In this document: in pieces, positions 47,201-56,668 of the stretch | Position numbering within the stretch: position 1 is the first letter of the stretch | Layout of the letters: every line of letters starts with the position of its first letter | DNA from: Schizophyllum amplum | Lineage: Eukaryota > Basidiomycota > Agaricomycetes > Agaricales > Schizophyllaceae | Length of the DNA stretch: 64,000 nucleotides | Reading direction: 5' to 3' | Assembly (NCBI GenBank): GCA_007026445.1 | Contig: VDMD01000025.1 | Coordinates: forward strand, 62,001 to 126,000 | Translations under genes and position numbers: made by a program | Notes under the pieces: generated by a model | Told to the model about the DNA's origin: nothing | Databases searched by the model: none | What the model saw: only the letters and a program-made list of their open reading frames with translations

Positions 47201-50200
47201 TCGAGTAGACGACTATGTCGTCGATGTAGACCAGGGCAAATAGCCACAGGTACGGCGCGAGCGCGTTCTGCATGAGTCGTTGGAACACCGAAGGCCCATT
47301 ACGCAGGCCAAAGGGCATCCTCCGGAACTGGAAGAGACCCAAATGACAGCGGAACGCCGTCTTCTCCTTGTCACTCTCCTTCATGCGCAGTTGTGTGAAG
47401 CCGGCTAGCGCATCAAAGGAGGAGAGCACCGTAGATCCCGAAAGAGCTTGAACGATTTCATCCTGACGAGGAATCTGGAACGAGTCGCGCCGAGTTCGTT
47501 CGTTGAGCTTCCGATAGTCAATTACGCATCGTGCCTTGCCGTTACGGAAAACCACCACGACGGGGAAGCCCCAAGGACTCGTTGACTCCTCGATAACTTC
47601 TTGTGCAAGCCAGTCGTGCACTTGATTTTCGATGATGACACGCTTGGCGGGAGAGGCGGCGTAGTTGGGTAGGCTGACCGGCAGCGCGTCCGGAACAAGA
47701 TCAATCGGTACCGCGGCTGCGACGTCTCCAAGCCGCCCATTCACACCGAAAGCTCCGACGTGTCGCTGTAGCAGTTGGTCCAACTGAGGGCGAATATGAT
47801 CAGGTACGTCAGGACCGATATCAATGTCCAAGAGTGTCGCTGGCTCGGGAGGAAGTTCCGTCGTTTTCGGTCCCCAACGTTCATCCTGCACTGGAGTAGG
47901 GGCTCTTCCCATTGGTACCGGCATTGAGACAGACTCAGGTTCTGCCGCCGACGAAGGAGGTAGTTCTTCCATCGCATGCACGCAAGCAGCTATGGAAGAG
48001 GCGGCAGCGGACATTCGCTCCTTTTCCTCCGTACTCCTAGCGGTGTCCAGGTCACGATCGGGGTTCAGCAGTAGGCCGACGACGTCGCCCTTCTTGATAA
48101 TCTGAGGTCTCGACGAGGGATTAGCTATCGGTATGCGAGGGTCGGCAACGTCGATCCAGGTAGTCGGCGAAGCCATGAGCGAAGCATCCATGCCAGCAAT
48201 AGCGACTTTCTCCACCAGCCAGTCAGATCGTCCTTCGAACGGTCCGGTTACGGGTACGTTGTGCACCGCTCCAGGTTCCAATATGTAGTCTCCAGAAGAT
48301 ACGACCTCGGGCGGTCCGCCTGGGAAGCGTCGAGACCTCGCGCGCGCTCCCGCCTTAGTCTTCGGCAGCCTGTAGGCACGGGCGTTATTGGCGCGGCGCA
48401 CTTTGAACCCTGGGTCCTCGTAGCGCGCGGACGACGCGAACAATATCCTGCCGGAGTTACCCACGGTGACGCGGTGCGTACCGGACGCAGAACGCTGAAC
48501 TCCCAACTCGTAGGTAGTTTGGAAGTCTTCGCCGAGCAACAAGGGCACTCGCATCCCACGTACGACGTATGCTTCGACGTCGAAGGCGACCGATTCTTCC
48601 CCTTCAGTAGGCGCATATAAGGTGAAGCGCACGTAGCCTAGGACCTTAGTTCGACCGGTAAGATGATACAAACGCATGCGAGCGCCTTGCTTGATGACCG
48701 GAGGGCGTTTCCACGATTTGATTTCGTCCTCTGATATCAGGGTGATGTCCGCGCCCGAGTCGAGTCGTCCCACTATGGCAGGTGAATTCAAGGAGTTGGC
48801 GTGGACCGTAAGTTGCAACGCGCGAATGCTCTCTGCGGCGAATCCTTCCGGAGCGTGACGAGCTTTGGAGGCTTCGTAAATGACGTCCGCGAGTCTTCGA
48901 CACTTCGCTCGCCGTACGCGGCGCGGTAGTTCGGGGGCGTCGCTGACGACCATAGCTTGTTTACCCTTCGACGAACTCGAGGGCTTGTCCGCTTTCTTGC
49001 CGTTGTACGCAGAGTCACGACGACGATGTTGCGAGTTGCTGAGCGGGATCCGAAGTCGCGAGTCGTGTGCAGTTGCCTCATTGTACTCAACGGCGGGTTC
49101 TGTCGCGTCGCTGACGCCGCTACTGCTTAGGGACTGCTCGTCCTCGTCACACCTCGAATACGCTGAACCTTCCATTTCGCTAAGCCACTCGCCAAACATA
49201 ACATCATACTCTGCGTCCTGCTCTCGTATCTCGGCAATAGACACTTCCCTATCCACCCTGTTCAGCTCGTAAAGTTTCTTCCACTGATTGAAGTGCGGGC
49301 AATCCAACGCGAAGTGGTTGGGGCTGGTGCAGATGTAGCATCCACCCTTGGGTGGACGACGGCTCCTCACGGTGTCGATCCGTTCGAACTTGTACCCCTT
49401 CTCCGTGCGGCCCTTGGGCCATGCGTCCTCCGGTACATCAGCCACTCGTATGCTCTCCCTTCTCACAGGTCGTTGGGCGGCAGCTGGATTCATCGCGGTT
49501 CGATTCGCCGCGTGCGCTTCGGCGTCCCATACTTCATCGACCTGATAGTCCTGATACGCAGGATCGACCTCCTCCGCCGCGACGATCCCAATGTCAAACT
49601 CGACCACGTTACCCTCGCGATTGGTAGGCCGCCGGAAGGTCGAACCGGTCGGCGCGATACGGTTGAATTCACGGAAGGCAGGCGCCTTGAGCGCATCATG
49701 GAAGGCCTGCAACAAGACTTGCTGTAGTTCCCGCGCCCGATCAAACATCTTCGCCACTGTGTCGCAGTTCGGGAAGGTTTCGTGCAGGTAAGTCGCCCAA
49801 GTGAACGGAGCCGTGAGCATGAGCCGGGCCACGACCGTAGTTCCGTCGGTGGCGTCTGAGAACAGGAACACATGGTAGAAGTAGCGGCGGCGGAGGAAGG
49901 ATTCCGGGCTCTCGCGTTCGTGACCTCGTTGCCGGAAGCGCATAGACTCGAACTCGAAGGTGCGACTCTGTATCCATTGCTTGGTGAGGTACCGAGCGCG
50001 CAGTCGGGACAGAAGCGCGTGCAGGCTGCTGGTCATGTCCTGCTGCTCCTCGAAAGGTAAGGTGATGAACCACTGCTCGGGGTCTCCCGTCCACATCTGG
50101 GGAAGCAACTTGGCCATTTGGCTCCGCACCCTTCGGCCCAATATCGCCTTCCTGGATATCCGGCTGAAGTAGAGGATGATGTCTCGGCCATCCCACGACG

Positions 50201-52589
50201 GTAAGTCCGATAGGTTGAAGGTGGTCTTGAAGCGGTACTCTTCTTCCTCGTCCTCCTCCTTGCGCGGTCGTCGCTCAGGCGGGCCTGATTGTGCTGCGGC
50301 GGGGGGCGGGCCTCCGCCTGGCGGCCCTCCTGCTCCCGCTCCACCTCCGGTTCCTCGACTAGGCCCAGCGTGTCCTCGACCGAACGCTGGTGGTTCTCCA
50401 CCCGGTGGTCCGCTACCTTGAGGGTACGCGGGCGGTTCGCGTGGAGGAGGAAGGGAAGATGGTACTGGTTCTCCCTTCCGCCCGCGTTCGTAAGGGTCGC
50501 CCATCCCTCCCAAATGCGGGGGAGGGTCGCGCCGGCGGTCACGGCCCGTGCCGAAGAATCCTAGACCTTGCGTGATGTTCGACGCGACGGTAGTAGCGGC
50601 GGCGTCGGTCTCGCCCGGGGCTGCGACTGGTTCTGCTTCCCGTCGAGAACTCATGACGAACGTGGGGTTAACAGATCGTTGACGCTCGAACAAGGGCCCC
50701 CCACTACCCGCCTGACTAGCGCTGTCTTCAGGAGTAAGACTCGCGAGTGAATCCACGGTGTGGCTGCGCTGGCGAGGAGGCTTGGTCAGAGGTGCCGAGA
50801 TGAGTCCTCCGGGAAGCATCGGTAGGCCGGTTCCAACGGCGCGACCTAAGGAGCTCAGCGCGTCGTGTTCGCGATCGCGCGCATCACTTCTGCCGCCGCG
50901 ATCCCTGCTACCCGAACCCGAAGCTGCCGTAGGCGCGAAGCGCACGTTGCCCGTCCTCATAGTACTCAACAGTTCCTCCTCCGTCGCCACCGTTTCTCCC
51001 CTCGAGGCCTTCATAACGTAGTTGAAGACGCCGTCGTCAGTCACAGGTAAACGGCGATGCGCGAGTACAGCTGGCACGACGACACGACCCGCTGCAATAT
51101 CCTCTTGAAGGTGCTCGGCGTACTTCGGACTCGCCTCCTTCATCTTCTCGAAGTACTCCGGTCGGGCCGCGAACTTGGCCAATTCCTCCCGCATGGTTCC
51201 GTCGCAAGTACGCATCTCTGCGACCGACGACTCCAAATCTCCCGAGACGATGAATTCGGGGTCCACCTTGTCCGTACGGGCCTTCTGCATTACAGCGAAT
51301 AGCTCTTGAATGTGACGACGGGCTTGCTTAGCTCGAGCGCTTAATACCGCCGCTACGGCAGAGACCTCCGATCGTCCCGAACCGACTTCCAATCTGCGGC
51401 AGAAGCGGAAGTCCTTGTCCAGGTGGAATTTGTCGTCGGTGGTCTTGTCGAATAATCGCTGTAGTACGCTTAACACCTGTTCAGTGGCGAGGACTATATG
51501 GCCGATACGATCAAGGGCCGCCGCTTCCAGAGAGTACCAGCCATCAGCTATCTCGTTCGCGGGCTGGTTCGAATCGTCCACGTCGTCGTCGTCGTCGGAA
51601 TCCGCGCCCATCTTCAACACATTCCTGCGCGACCACTGCGACTCGGAGAAGGCTCGCAACGCATCCTCGAGAGTTCCATCCCAGACATAGGCGCGGTGCG
51701 GCGTCGACCATCGGATGTAGGCATTGCGGAGCAAGCGCGTAGATTCCAAGGATAGGCCCGGCAGGCGCGAATTCTTAGCTCCCCATCGCTCGACCGGATC
51801 CTCCATCCCTTCCTTCCAACTCCTATGATAGCGCGCGACCGAGTCCTCGATTGGCTCGATTCGCAATCCTGTCCAGCGCATACTTCGCGTAACATAGAGC
51901 AAAGGATATTGCTTCGACCCTTCCGGCTCCTCCATTGATGGTCCCCGGACAGGAGGCGGCGTCGGTGCAGCCGCGCGCTGCTTACCCTTGCTAGCGGCGA
52001 TGGCGGCAGTAACTGAGTCATCCGGCCTAGGCGAGCTAGGGTCAGGAGTGGAGTTACGAAGGAAGGACAGACTCGGCGTGGGGGTAGTTTGTCTCGTCGG
52101 CGTCGGAATGCGAGAGGGGGATCGCTTCCGTGCCCTGCCTTCCGTCTCGTCTCCAGGACCCGCCTTGATCGTGAGGGCGGGAGACACGTCAGCCGAGGGG
52201 GCGCCACGGTTAGCCGGGGGCGTAAGGAAGGGCTGTTCTGACTTGGACGAGGAGGGAGTGGAGGGGTGAATGATCGCGCTTGCTCCGGCGGACGTTTCGT
52301 CGCCTCGTTCCTCGCTTGACGAAGGCGCGCCGCTGTCGAAGAAGGACTCGCCCAAGGAAGGGGCTGAGGGCGACGACGTCGATTCCGTACTCCGACTTCC
52401 CGTCCCCGTGGCTCCACCTGATTTGTTGGACGTAGGAGTGATCGCTTCATTAGTCCCGACCGCGGGCGCGTTCCCTGAACGTGTCTTGGCTGGCGTAGCA
52501 TTGGAAGGCACGCGGGGGTTCGTTGCTCGTCGACGACCGCCCCCCACTCCTTGAAGCGAAGGCTTCGGTTCGTTCTTGCTGCCGGCCAT
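44274..52589 (-). CDS. Gag-Pol polyprotein, Ty3/Gypsy chromovirus
   Basis: A single uninterrupted ORF of 2771 codons starts at the ATG at 52589. Residues about 1-780 are Ser/Pro/Gly-rich and disordered. A retrotransposon gag (capsid-like) region spans about 790-980. A CCHC zinc knuckle (CYICTSPNHFALDC) lies near 1081. The aspartic protease motif is DSGAD near 1276. Reverse transcriptase runs about 1650-1850, with YIDD near 1786. RNase H begins at YTDASDFAIG near 1935. The integrase HHCC zinc domain is near 2333-2370 and its DDE core about 2400-2540 (LDLITGLP; SDRDSRW; HHPQTDGQTENLN). A chromodomain near 2706-2771 ends the protein (YLVRWRNYGPAEDSFVSEYDL). PR-RT-RH-IN-chromodomain order defines chromoviruses, whose chromodomain can steer integration to marked chromatin. 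Gag and Pol are in one frame with no stop or slip. All catalytic motifs appear intact. Confidence 0.96.
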   Translation of the reverse strand: MAGSKNEPKPSLQGVGGGRRRATNPRVPSNATPAKTRSGNAPAVGTNEAITPTSNKSGGATGTGSRSTESTSSPSAPSLGESFFDSGAPSSSEERGDETSAGASAIIHPSTPSSSKSEQPFLTPPANRGAPSADVSPALTIKAGPGDETEGRARKRSPSRIPTPTRQTTPTPSLSFLRNSTPDPSSPRPDDSVTAAIAASKGKQRAAAPTPPPVRGPSMEEPEGSKQYPLLYVTRSMRWTGLRIEPIEDSVARYHRSWKEGMEDPVERWGAKNSRLPGLSLESTRLLRNAYIRWSTPHRAYVWDGTLEDALRAFSESQWSRRNVLKMGADSDDDDDVDDSNQPANEIADGWYSLEAAALDRIGHIVLATEQVLSVLQRLFDKTTDDKFHLDKDFRFCRRLEVGSGRSEVSAVAAVLSARAKQARRHIQELFAVMQKARTDKVDPEFIVSGDLESSVAEMRTCDGTMREELAKFAARPEYFEKMKEASPKYAEHLQEDIAAGRVVVPAVLAHRRLPVTDDGVFNYVMKASRGETVATEEELLSTMRTGNVRFAPTAASGSGSRDRGGRSDARDREHDALSSLGRAVGTGLPMLPGGLISAPLTKPPRQRSHTVDSLASLTPEDSASQAGSGGPLFERQRSVNPTFVMSSRREAEPVAAPGETDAAATTVASNITQGLGFFGTGRDRRRDPPPHLGGMGDPYERGRKGEPVPSSLPPPREPPAYPQGSGPPGGEPPAFGRGHAGPSRGTGGGAGAGGPPGGGPPPAAAQSGPPERRPRKEEDEEEEYRFKTTFNLSDLPSWDGRDIILYFSRISRKAILGRRVRSQMAKLLPQMWTGDPEQWFITLPFEEQQDMTSSLHALLSRLRARYLTKQWIQSRTFEFESMRFRQRGHERESPESFLRRRYFYHVFLFSDATDGTTVVARLMLTAPFTWATYLHETFPNCDTVAKMFDRARELQQVLLQAFHDALKAPAFREFNRIAPTGSTFRRPTNREGNVVEFDIGIVAAEEVDPAYQDYQVDEVWDAEAHAANRTAMNPAAAQRPVRRESIRVADVPEDAWPKGRTEKGYKFERIDTVRSRRPPKGGCYICTSPNHFALDCPHFNQWKKLYELNRVDREVSIAEIREQDAEYDVMFGEWLSEMEGSAYSRCDEDEQSLSSSGVSDATEPAVEYNEATAHDSRLRIPLSNSQHRRRDSAYNGKKADKPSSSSKGKQAMVVSDAPELPRRVRRAKCRRLADVIYEASKARHAPEGFAAESIRALQLTVHANSLNSPAIVGRLDSGADITLISEDEIKSWKRPPVIKQGARMRLYHLTGRTKVLGYVRFTLYAPTEGEESVAFDVEAYVVRGMRVPLLLGEDFQTTYELGVQRSASGTHRVTVGNSGRILFASSARYEDPGFKVRRANNARAYRLPKTKAGARARSRRFPGGPPEVVSSGDYILEPGAVHNVPVTGPFEGRSDWLVEKVAIAGMDASLMASPTTWIDVADPRIPIANPSSRPQIIKKGDVVGLLLNPDRDLDTARSTEEKERMSAAASSIAACVHAMEELPPSSAAEPESVSMPVPMGRAPTPVQDERWGPKTTELPPEPATLLDIDIGPDVPDHIRPQLDQLLQRHVGAFGVNGRLGDVAAAVPIDLVPDALPVSLPNYAASPAKRVIIENQVHDWLAQEVIEESTSPWGFPVVVVFRNGKARCVIDYRKLNERTRRDSFQIPRQDEIVQALSGSTVLSSFDALAGFTQLRMKESDKEKTAFRCHLGLFQFRRMPFGLRNGPSVFQRLMQNALAPYLWLFALVYIDDIVVYSKSWEDHLVHLDKVLGAIAKAGITLSPPKCHVGYESILLLGQKVSRLGLSTHAEKVAAILQLERPRHVHDLQKFLGMVVYFSAYIPYYSFIASPLFALLKKGVRWSWRAEQDIAFQQCKDALAAAPVLGHPVAGSPYRLYTDASDFAIGAALQQVQPIVVGDLKDTPTYTRLRHAHDQGLAVPKLFTTLLKDDDSETFTDVWAEEFDATVVHVERVIAYWSRSLQPAERNYSATEREALGAKEALVRFQPFIEGEAVVLVTDHAALQWARSYENTNRRLAAWGAVYAAYPGLRIVHRPGRVHSNVDPLSRLPRIPDHCSPADPQSAAIIQDTMKRAKAEAAENRKASAPAERAVFSASISQMEGWIPDGYEAFAVRTRARKMTKERAELEKAAQDAPSPVNTARFRTEEVVDKVGAGEVHERAPSLPLADVPEPRDYWSYPAGVSSPKDENDWEERLDEHRAQLLLSIDPRLVSQFVEGYKSDVFFRERYQESAANPSTLLTPSHYRRGPEGLLYFFNADWEVRLCVPSSMVNFILRWVHESRDEAAHGGPERTLARLRDVFFWPTLRSDAVEFVRTCDICQKIKADHTKAMGGLRPAHIPNRPFETVTLDLITGLPASGEEKFTAILVIVDKLTKYAIILPTHNNLDREGFAAIFFREVVNRYGLPQKLISDRDSRWATDFWKSVVARYGAKLALSSSHHPQTDGQTENLNHTIETMLRAYVAGDRESWSTYLSDMAFAYNSTKHSSTGQTPNFLLMGFEPTHSAGLMTPGTDPTERPFLPSMQAEEFTERIELHRGLARDALARAQDDQARQYNKRRRPVQELEEGDLVMVNPHTMKLVDAQGVGVKLLQRTIGPFEVIQKISPVVYRLRLPDNYPMHPVLNLEHLRRYRPSPARFGDRTQLPPTRDIIEATEEYEVEAILGHKLTRRKRGNNRMYLVRWRNYGPAEDSFVSEYDLRNAPELKQEYHALKKLPR

Positions 52590-52886
52590 AATAGTAGGTG
52601 ATTAAACACAAGGTAGGTCGTTAACGACTCGACGGAGAGGAGGATGGGGGGAAGAGTCAAGAGAGTCACGGCGACGATTAGCCGTCAGCCGTCATTTGTC
52701 GCCCCCCAGTCCCAACCTTCTCCTTCCTATCGCAGCTGATCCTCGCCTTCAACGACGCGCGTTCCCTACTACGGAAGCGCGCGCGCGGCCGCTTCTTATC
52801 GATAGACGGTAGGCCGTTGATTCGACAATACGCGGCGCGCCATGTGATTCTGGATCCTTTCATGACTTCCGCGGTCATGCCACCAT
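52590..52886 (-). promoter_or_regulatory. Retrotransposon 5' leader with candidate primer-binding site
   Basis: On the minus strand the bases after the 5' LTR end (ACA) read ATGGTGGCATGACC, a TGG-type start expected for a tRNA primer site. A short hairpin-forming repeat, CATGAC...GTCATG, lies at 52861-52879; self-priming as in Tf1-like elements is an alternative. The rest is GC-rich leader up to the gag-pol ATG. Confidence 0.45.
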
Positions 52887-53396
52887 TGTAAGAGCGTCCT
52901 CGGAAGTCTTCAGATCCAGTAGGCGGCCGAGCCGCACGCGTAGCTGCAGAGCGTAGGGCGGCGAGGCGGTGACAGGCTGCGAAGGAGTAGCGTACGAATG
53001 TACGACGACGTAGGTAGCTGCTGACCCGGCTAGGGCGCTTGGCGTAAGCGAACGAGCGGTAACCCGGCGAGGGTCTCTGGCGCGAGAGAGCGAGCGATAC
53101 CGTGCTAGGCGAACTGTGACTGTTAGTGAGTTAGTAGCGGTTACCCGGCTAGGGCGTCCGTAACGTGGACGACGAGCGGCCAGTACCCAGGCAGGGGCAC
53201 AGCTTAGACGAGCTGAGCGTCGGCGAGGCGAGTCAATCGAACGAGTAGTGAAGCGTCAAGAAGTAAGTGTATATTCCGTTCCGTCGCGGTCCGAAGATGC
53301 GCGCGGACACGTGCAAGCGGTAAGTTCCGGGCTCTTGTAGTGATACGTAGATAACTGATACTGATAGCATACTAGATGATTGCATAGATCCTCACA
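52887..53396 (-). repeat. 5' LTR of the retrotransposon
   Basis: A direct copy of 33478-33987, same length, followed by AACGT. It should contain the promoter for minus-strand transcription of the element. Confidence 0.92.
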
Positions 53397-53715
53397 AACG
53401 TGCTGCACTTGATATTTCATGAACAGGTAGCTGGCATAACCCGGACAACGTCTAGTCCGTTGTGAGCAGCCTGTGACGCCCGGAAAGCTGCTGGGGCGAG
53501 TGTAGGTCCACACGGCCCTTGTCGAGCCCAAGGGCGATGTCCACAGCCCTCCTCGGCGGCCTGGCAGCGAGTCGTCGGGCTCGGACCATGCCAAGTTGAA
53601 TATTGTGACACTTTAGTCTTGCATTTAGTGTCGTACAAATATATTGGGCACTTCATTGGAAGTGGGGCCATAATTCAGGTGCAGAAGTCAATATAACCTG
53701 GTGCAAATACGGTCT

Positions 53716-54813
53716 ATTGCTGTGGATATATCTGATCTTTCTCCGACGACAAACATAAACTTTTACCGTCGATAAGCGCTTTATTTCTCCGCAGCAATTT
53801 AATTAATATGGCTACACATATGTCCAACAATATGTCCGCCGACAAAGTCCGGGCCGTCTGAGGTGTTGCGTTCGGTAGACTGCTTAAATAAACTGTGAAG
53901 ATGCATCGATGCTGCCGTCACTGCAGCTGATATCGCTCTCTCAATTCTCGCCTCCCGCCGCCTCGCCGCCTTCTCTGTTGGAGTACGGCGCCAGGAGTCT
54001 GCAGCTGACCCGACACGTCATCCTTGTACGTTCGACTGCCCCCTCATCCCTCGAGATCGTTGTACTTGCTCGTCCCTCGCTGGCAGCGCTCTGACGAGAC
54101 CATCGAACATGGTCAACACATCACGCCACCTTCCAATCAGTATCAGAGATCCCCAGCCTAGAATCCCATGCCACTCGTGGCTCGCAGTTCCGGATTCTCT
54201 ACTGCTTCGGAGTTCACTTCGATGATTTCGTCCTTGTACATAACACAAAGTGCCTCATGTGTAGCGACAACATCGGGCTCGACGTCAGCTTCCTGCTCGT
54301 CGGCGAGACTCTACCGCTCTCGACTGAGCGTTGTTCGTACCAGCGGCGTGCCCGTCATTGATATGAAGCATGAAGGGACCTCCGAAGTCCGTAGTGGGGG
54401 TTGCTGCACGCTCCGCTTTCGTCGGCCTATCTTGTACATACCCCGTACATACCTACACCCTCTATATGGGCGGGATAGCAGGTGATACAGCTGCTTGCTC
54501 CATGGCAACTTGGGAAAGACGCAAGTTACATAGACATAATCATTCGAGCCAGCCAGCCACAGCATGAAAGAATCAGCAAACTTTACATGCAGGGCTTGAA
54601 CGTCGAGCTAGGTTATAGCTCCTGCCAGTGGAAATCTGAGGGCTTCGACAAGGTCTTCAGGCATAGCAATGCTGCAAATGGTGCAGCAGGTCCAGATTCG
54701 AGAGCAACGTGTTTCCAGCAAGTCACGCGATCGGTTCGACTTCCACGTGGCACAGGCGCGTCTTCGGAATAGACGCGCCGACGTGGAGGTCACTTCATTC
54801 CATCGCGTCCATT
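53716..54813. other. Intergenic between transposon block and OST48 gene
   Basis: About 1.1 kb with no convincing gene. On the minus strand a short in-frame stretch at about 54310-54165 (containing VATHEALCVMYKDEIIEVN) has coding-like composition and ends in a stop, but no start or upstream exon was found. Confidence 0.4.
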
Positions 54814-56355
54814 ATGCGCGGAATCCTAAGGCTAGCAGCCTGCGTGCTCGGCCTGCTATCCTCTGTGATAGCCAAGTCGAGCACTGGCGACTCGGTTCTC
54901 GTCGTCGTGGACCCCGACAACCGCGACTTTTACAACACCTTCTTTACCGGCCTCACCAGCCAGGGCTACCAACTCACCTTCCGCGCCCCCAAGGACGAGG
55001 CGCCGCTCATCATTGCGGACGACTACCCGACGTTTGCGCACGTCATCTACTTTGCGCCCGAGACGAAAAGTGCGTAGCCCACGACTGCCAGACTGCTGCG
55101 CACTCCCGCTAACCCTCCGCGCAGCACCCGCGAAGGACATCACCCCCCAGGCGCTCGTATCGCTCGCGAAGCAGAACACCAACCTCATCATCGCTCTCTC
55201 CCCGAAGCAGACGCCCATCTCCGCGCTCGCGGCCGAGTTCTCCCTCGTACTCCCCCCGCCGGGCACCCCGCTCGTGTCGCACTTCCCCGAGCGCGACACG
55301 CCGCGGACAGTCGTGCCGATCGCCGCGCCGCAGGGGAACTCCATCGTTTCCGGGGACCTTGCGCCAATCTGGTTCTCCGGAGTGCCGTTCGCGTTAGGCA
55401 GCAACCCGCTGCTGGTGCCGGTGCTGCAGGCGCCGGCGGAGAGCTTTGCGTCGGATGTGGAGACGGACGCGGGCGCGGGGGCAATTGTGGATGCAGCGGG
55501 GAAGGGGGGCGAGGGGCTGTGGGCTGGGAGCTCGATGGGGGTGGTGGCTGGGTTCCAGGTCGTGGATGGGGGCCGCGTTACGTGGGTGGGAGGTACGGAG
55601 ATGTTCAGCGACGAGTTTGCGCAGAAGGAGTTGCCTGGGTGCGTGTGACTGTACTGGACTGCCTTCCTTGCTAACATGAGTGTAGTGGAGGCAAGCCTGG
55701 AAACGAGCGGTTCGTGCAAGACGTCGCGCGCTGGACGTTCCAGGAATCTATGGTCCTTCGCATTGACGAGACTGGGCACCACCTTGTGAACGCCACCGAG
55801 CCGAAGCAGGCGTACACCACGAACGACGACATTGTGCGTCTCTCCAAGTCCACTTTATTTTCACGCACTAACCTCTACTCCAGGTCTTCACTGCCAAAAT
55901 CTCCAAGTTCAACCCAGAGACGGATGCCTTTGAGCCGTTCTCAGACATCAACGACATGCAGCTCGAGTTTACGATGCTCGACCCGCATGTACGCACTGCG
56001 CTCCCGCCAGTCCCTGGCCAGCCGGGCACGTACTCGACGACCTTCCGCGCACCAGACCGCCACGGCGTGTTCAAATTCGTCGTCGACTACAAGCGAAAGG
56101 GGTGCGTGCCAATTAGTCCACGAGCACCACTATTCTTTACTGATTGCGAGCGGCTCCAGCTGGACCCATCTGCACAGTTCGACGACGGTCCCCGTTGTGC
56201 CCCCGCGCCACGACGAGTACCCCCGTTTCCTGAGTGCGGCGTGGCCATACTACACTGGTGCTATCAGCACCAGCGTCGCGTTCTTCCTGTTCTCCGCGGC
56301 ATGGCTTGCGAGCGACACACGGGACTCGCGGAAGGGCAAGGCGAAGGCGGAGTAA
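54814..56355 (+). CDS. WBP1: Oligosaccharyltransferase subunit OST48/WBP1
   Basis: This is an essential non-catalytic subunit of the ER oligosaccharyltransferase that N-glycosylates nascent proteins. The ATG at 54814 opens a signal peptide (MRGILRLAACVLGLLSSVIA). The family opening DSVLVVVDPDNRDFYNTFFTGL and GYQLTFRAPKD follow. Luminal blocks include LAPIWFSGVPFALG (about 55360), GGTEMFSDEF (about 55590), NERFVQDVARWTFQESMVLRI (about 55700) and GVFKFVVDYKRKGWTHLH. The C-terminus has one membrane helix (ISTSVAFFLFSAAWLA) and a short Lys-rich cytosolic tail, RKGKAKAE. Four introns (about 55070-55123, 55633-55685, 55831-55884 and 56101-56159) close in phase. This gene shows no frame damage. Confidence 0.94.
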
Positions 56356-56668
56356 GTAGCTTAGCAGTCAGACACCCGGATGTATGTATGGCACGCCCCA
56401 ATGCCCATCTGTGCACCCTCCGAGGACATACACCACCGCCACAGGCTGCGATATGTCCCAGCGCCCGGACCGAGAGCGGGTACGTCGTCGTATGTTTGTG
56501 ACGTTTGACTTGACGTTTGGCGTAAACTTCGACATTAGCAACATACACGTCAACAACAGCAAATACAGAAGCCCTTGTACTCCGCTTTACCTCCGCCCAT
56601 GACCCAGTATTTATTGGACGTCGTCTCTCTGTCTTTTCTCATCCCTGCTCCCCCGTTATCGTGCTCGC

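Larger units (their letters stand above)
33478..53396 (-). mobile_element. 19.9-kb composite Ty3/Gypsy chromovirus LTR retrotransposon
   Basis: Two direct 510-bp LTRs (33478-33987 and 52887-53396) bound the element. On the coding (minus) strand each begins TGTGAGGATC and ends CTCTTACA. AACGT directly precedes the left LTR and directly follows the right one, a 5-bp target site duplication, so the two LTRs belong to one insertion. Inside, on the minus strand, are a leader, a gag-pol ORF (52589-44274), a second ORF (35404-34062) and a G-rich tract next to the 3' LTR. The interval 35426-43812 also contains a long-TIR element, two MITEs and an antisense gene fragment. Without those insertions the element would be about 13.5 kb. 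The LTRs look identical by eye, which suggests a recent insertion. Confidence 0.9.
33367..53715. mobile_element. Small TIR element split by the LTR retrotransposon
   Basis: An 18-base perfect terminal inverted repeat, AGACCGTATTTGCACCAG, starts at 33367, and its reverse complement ends at 53715. Removing the LTR element and one target duplication leaves about 425 bases, a typical MITE size. The immediate outer flanks are ATT on both sides, a possible 3-bp target duplication. No coding capacity is seen in the remaining host-side pieces (33385-33472 and 53402-53697). Confidence 0.6.

Noticed and set aside
51560..51580. A GGTTCGAATC string that resembles a tRNA B box.
   Set aside because: It lies inside the gag-pol coding frame and no cloverleaf could be drawn around it.
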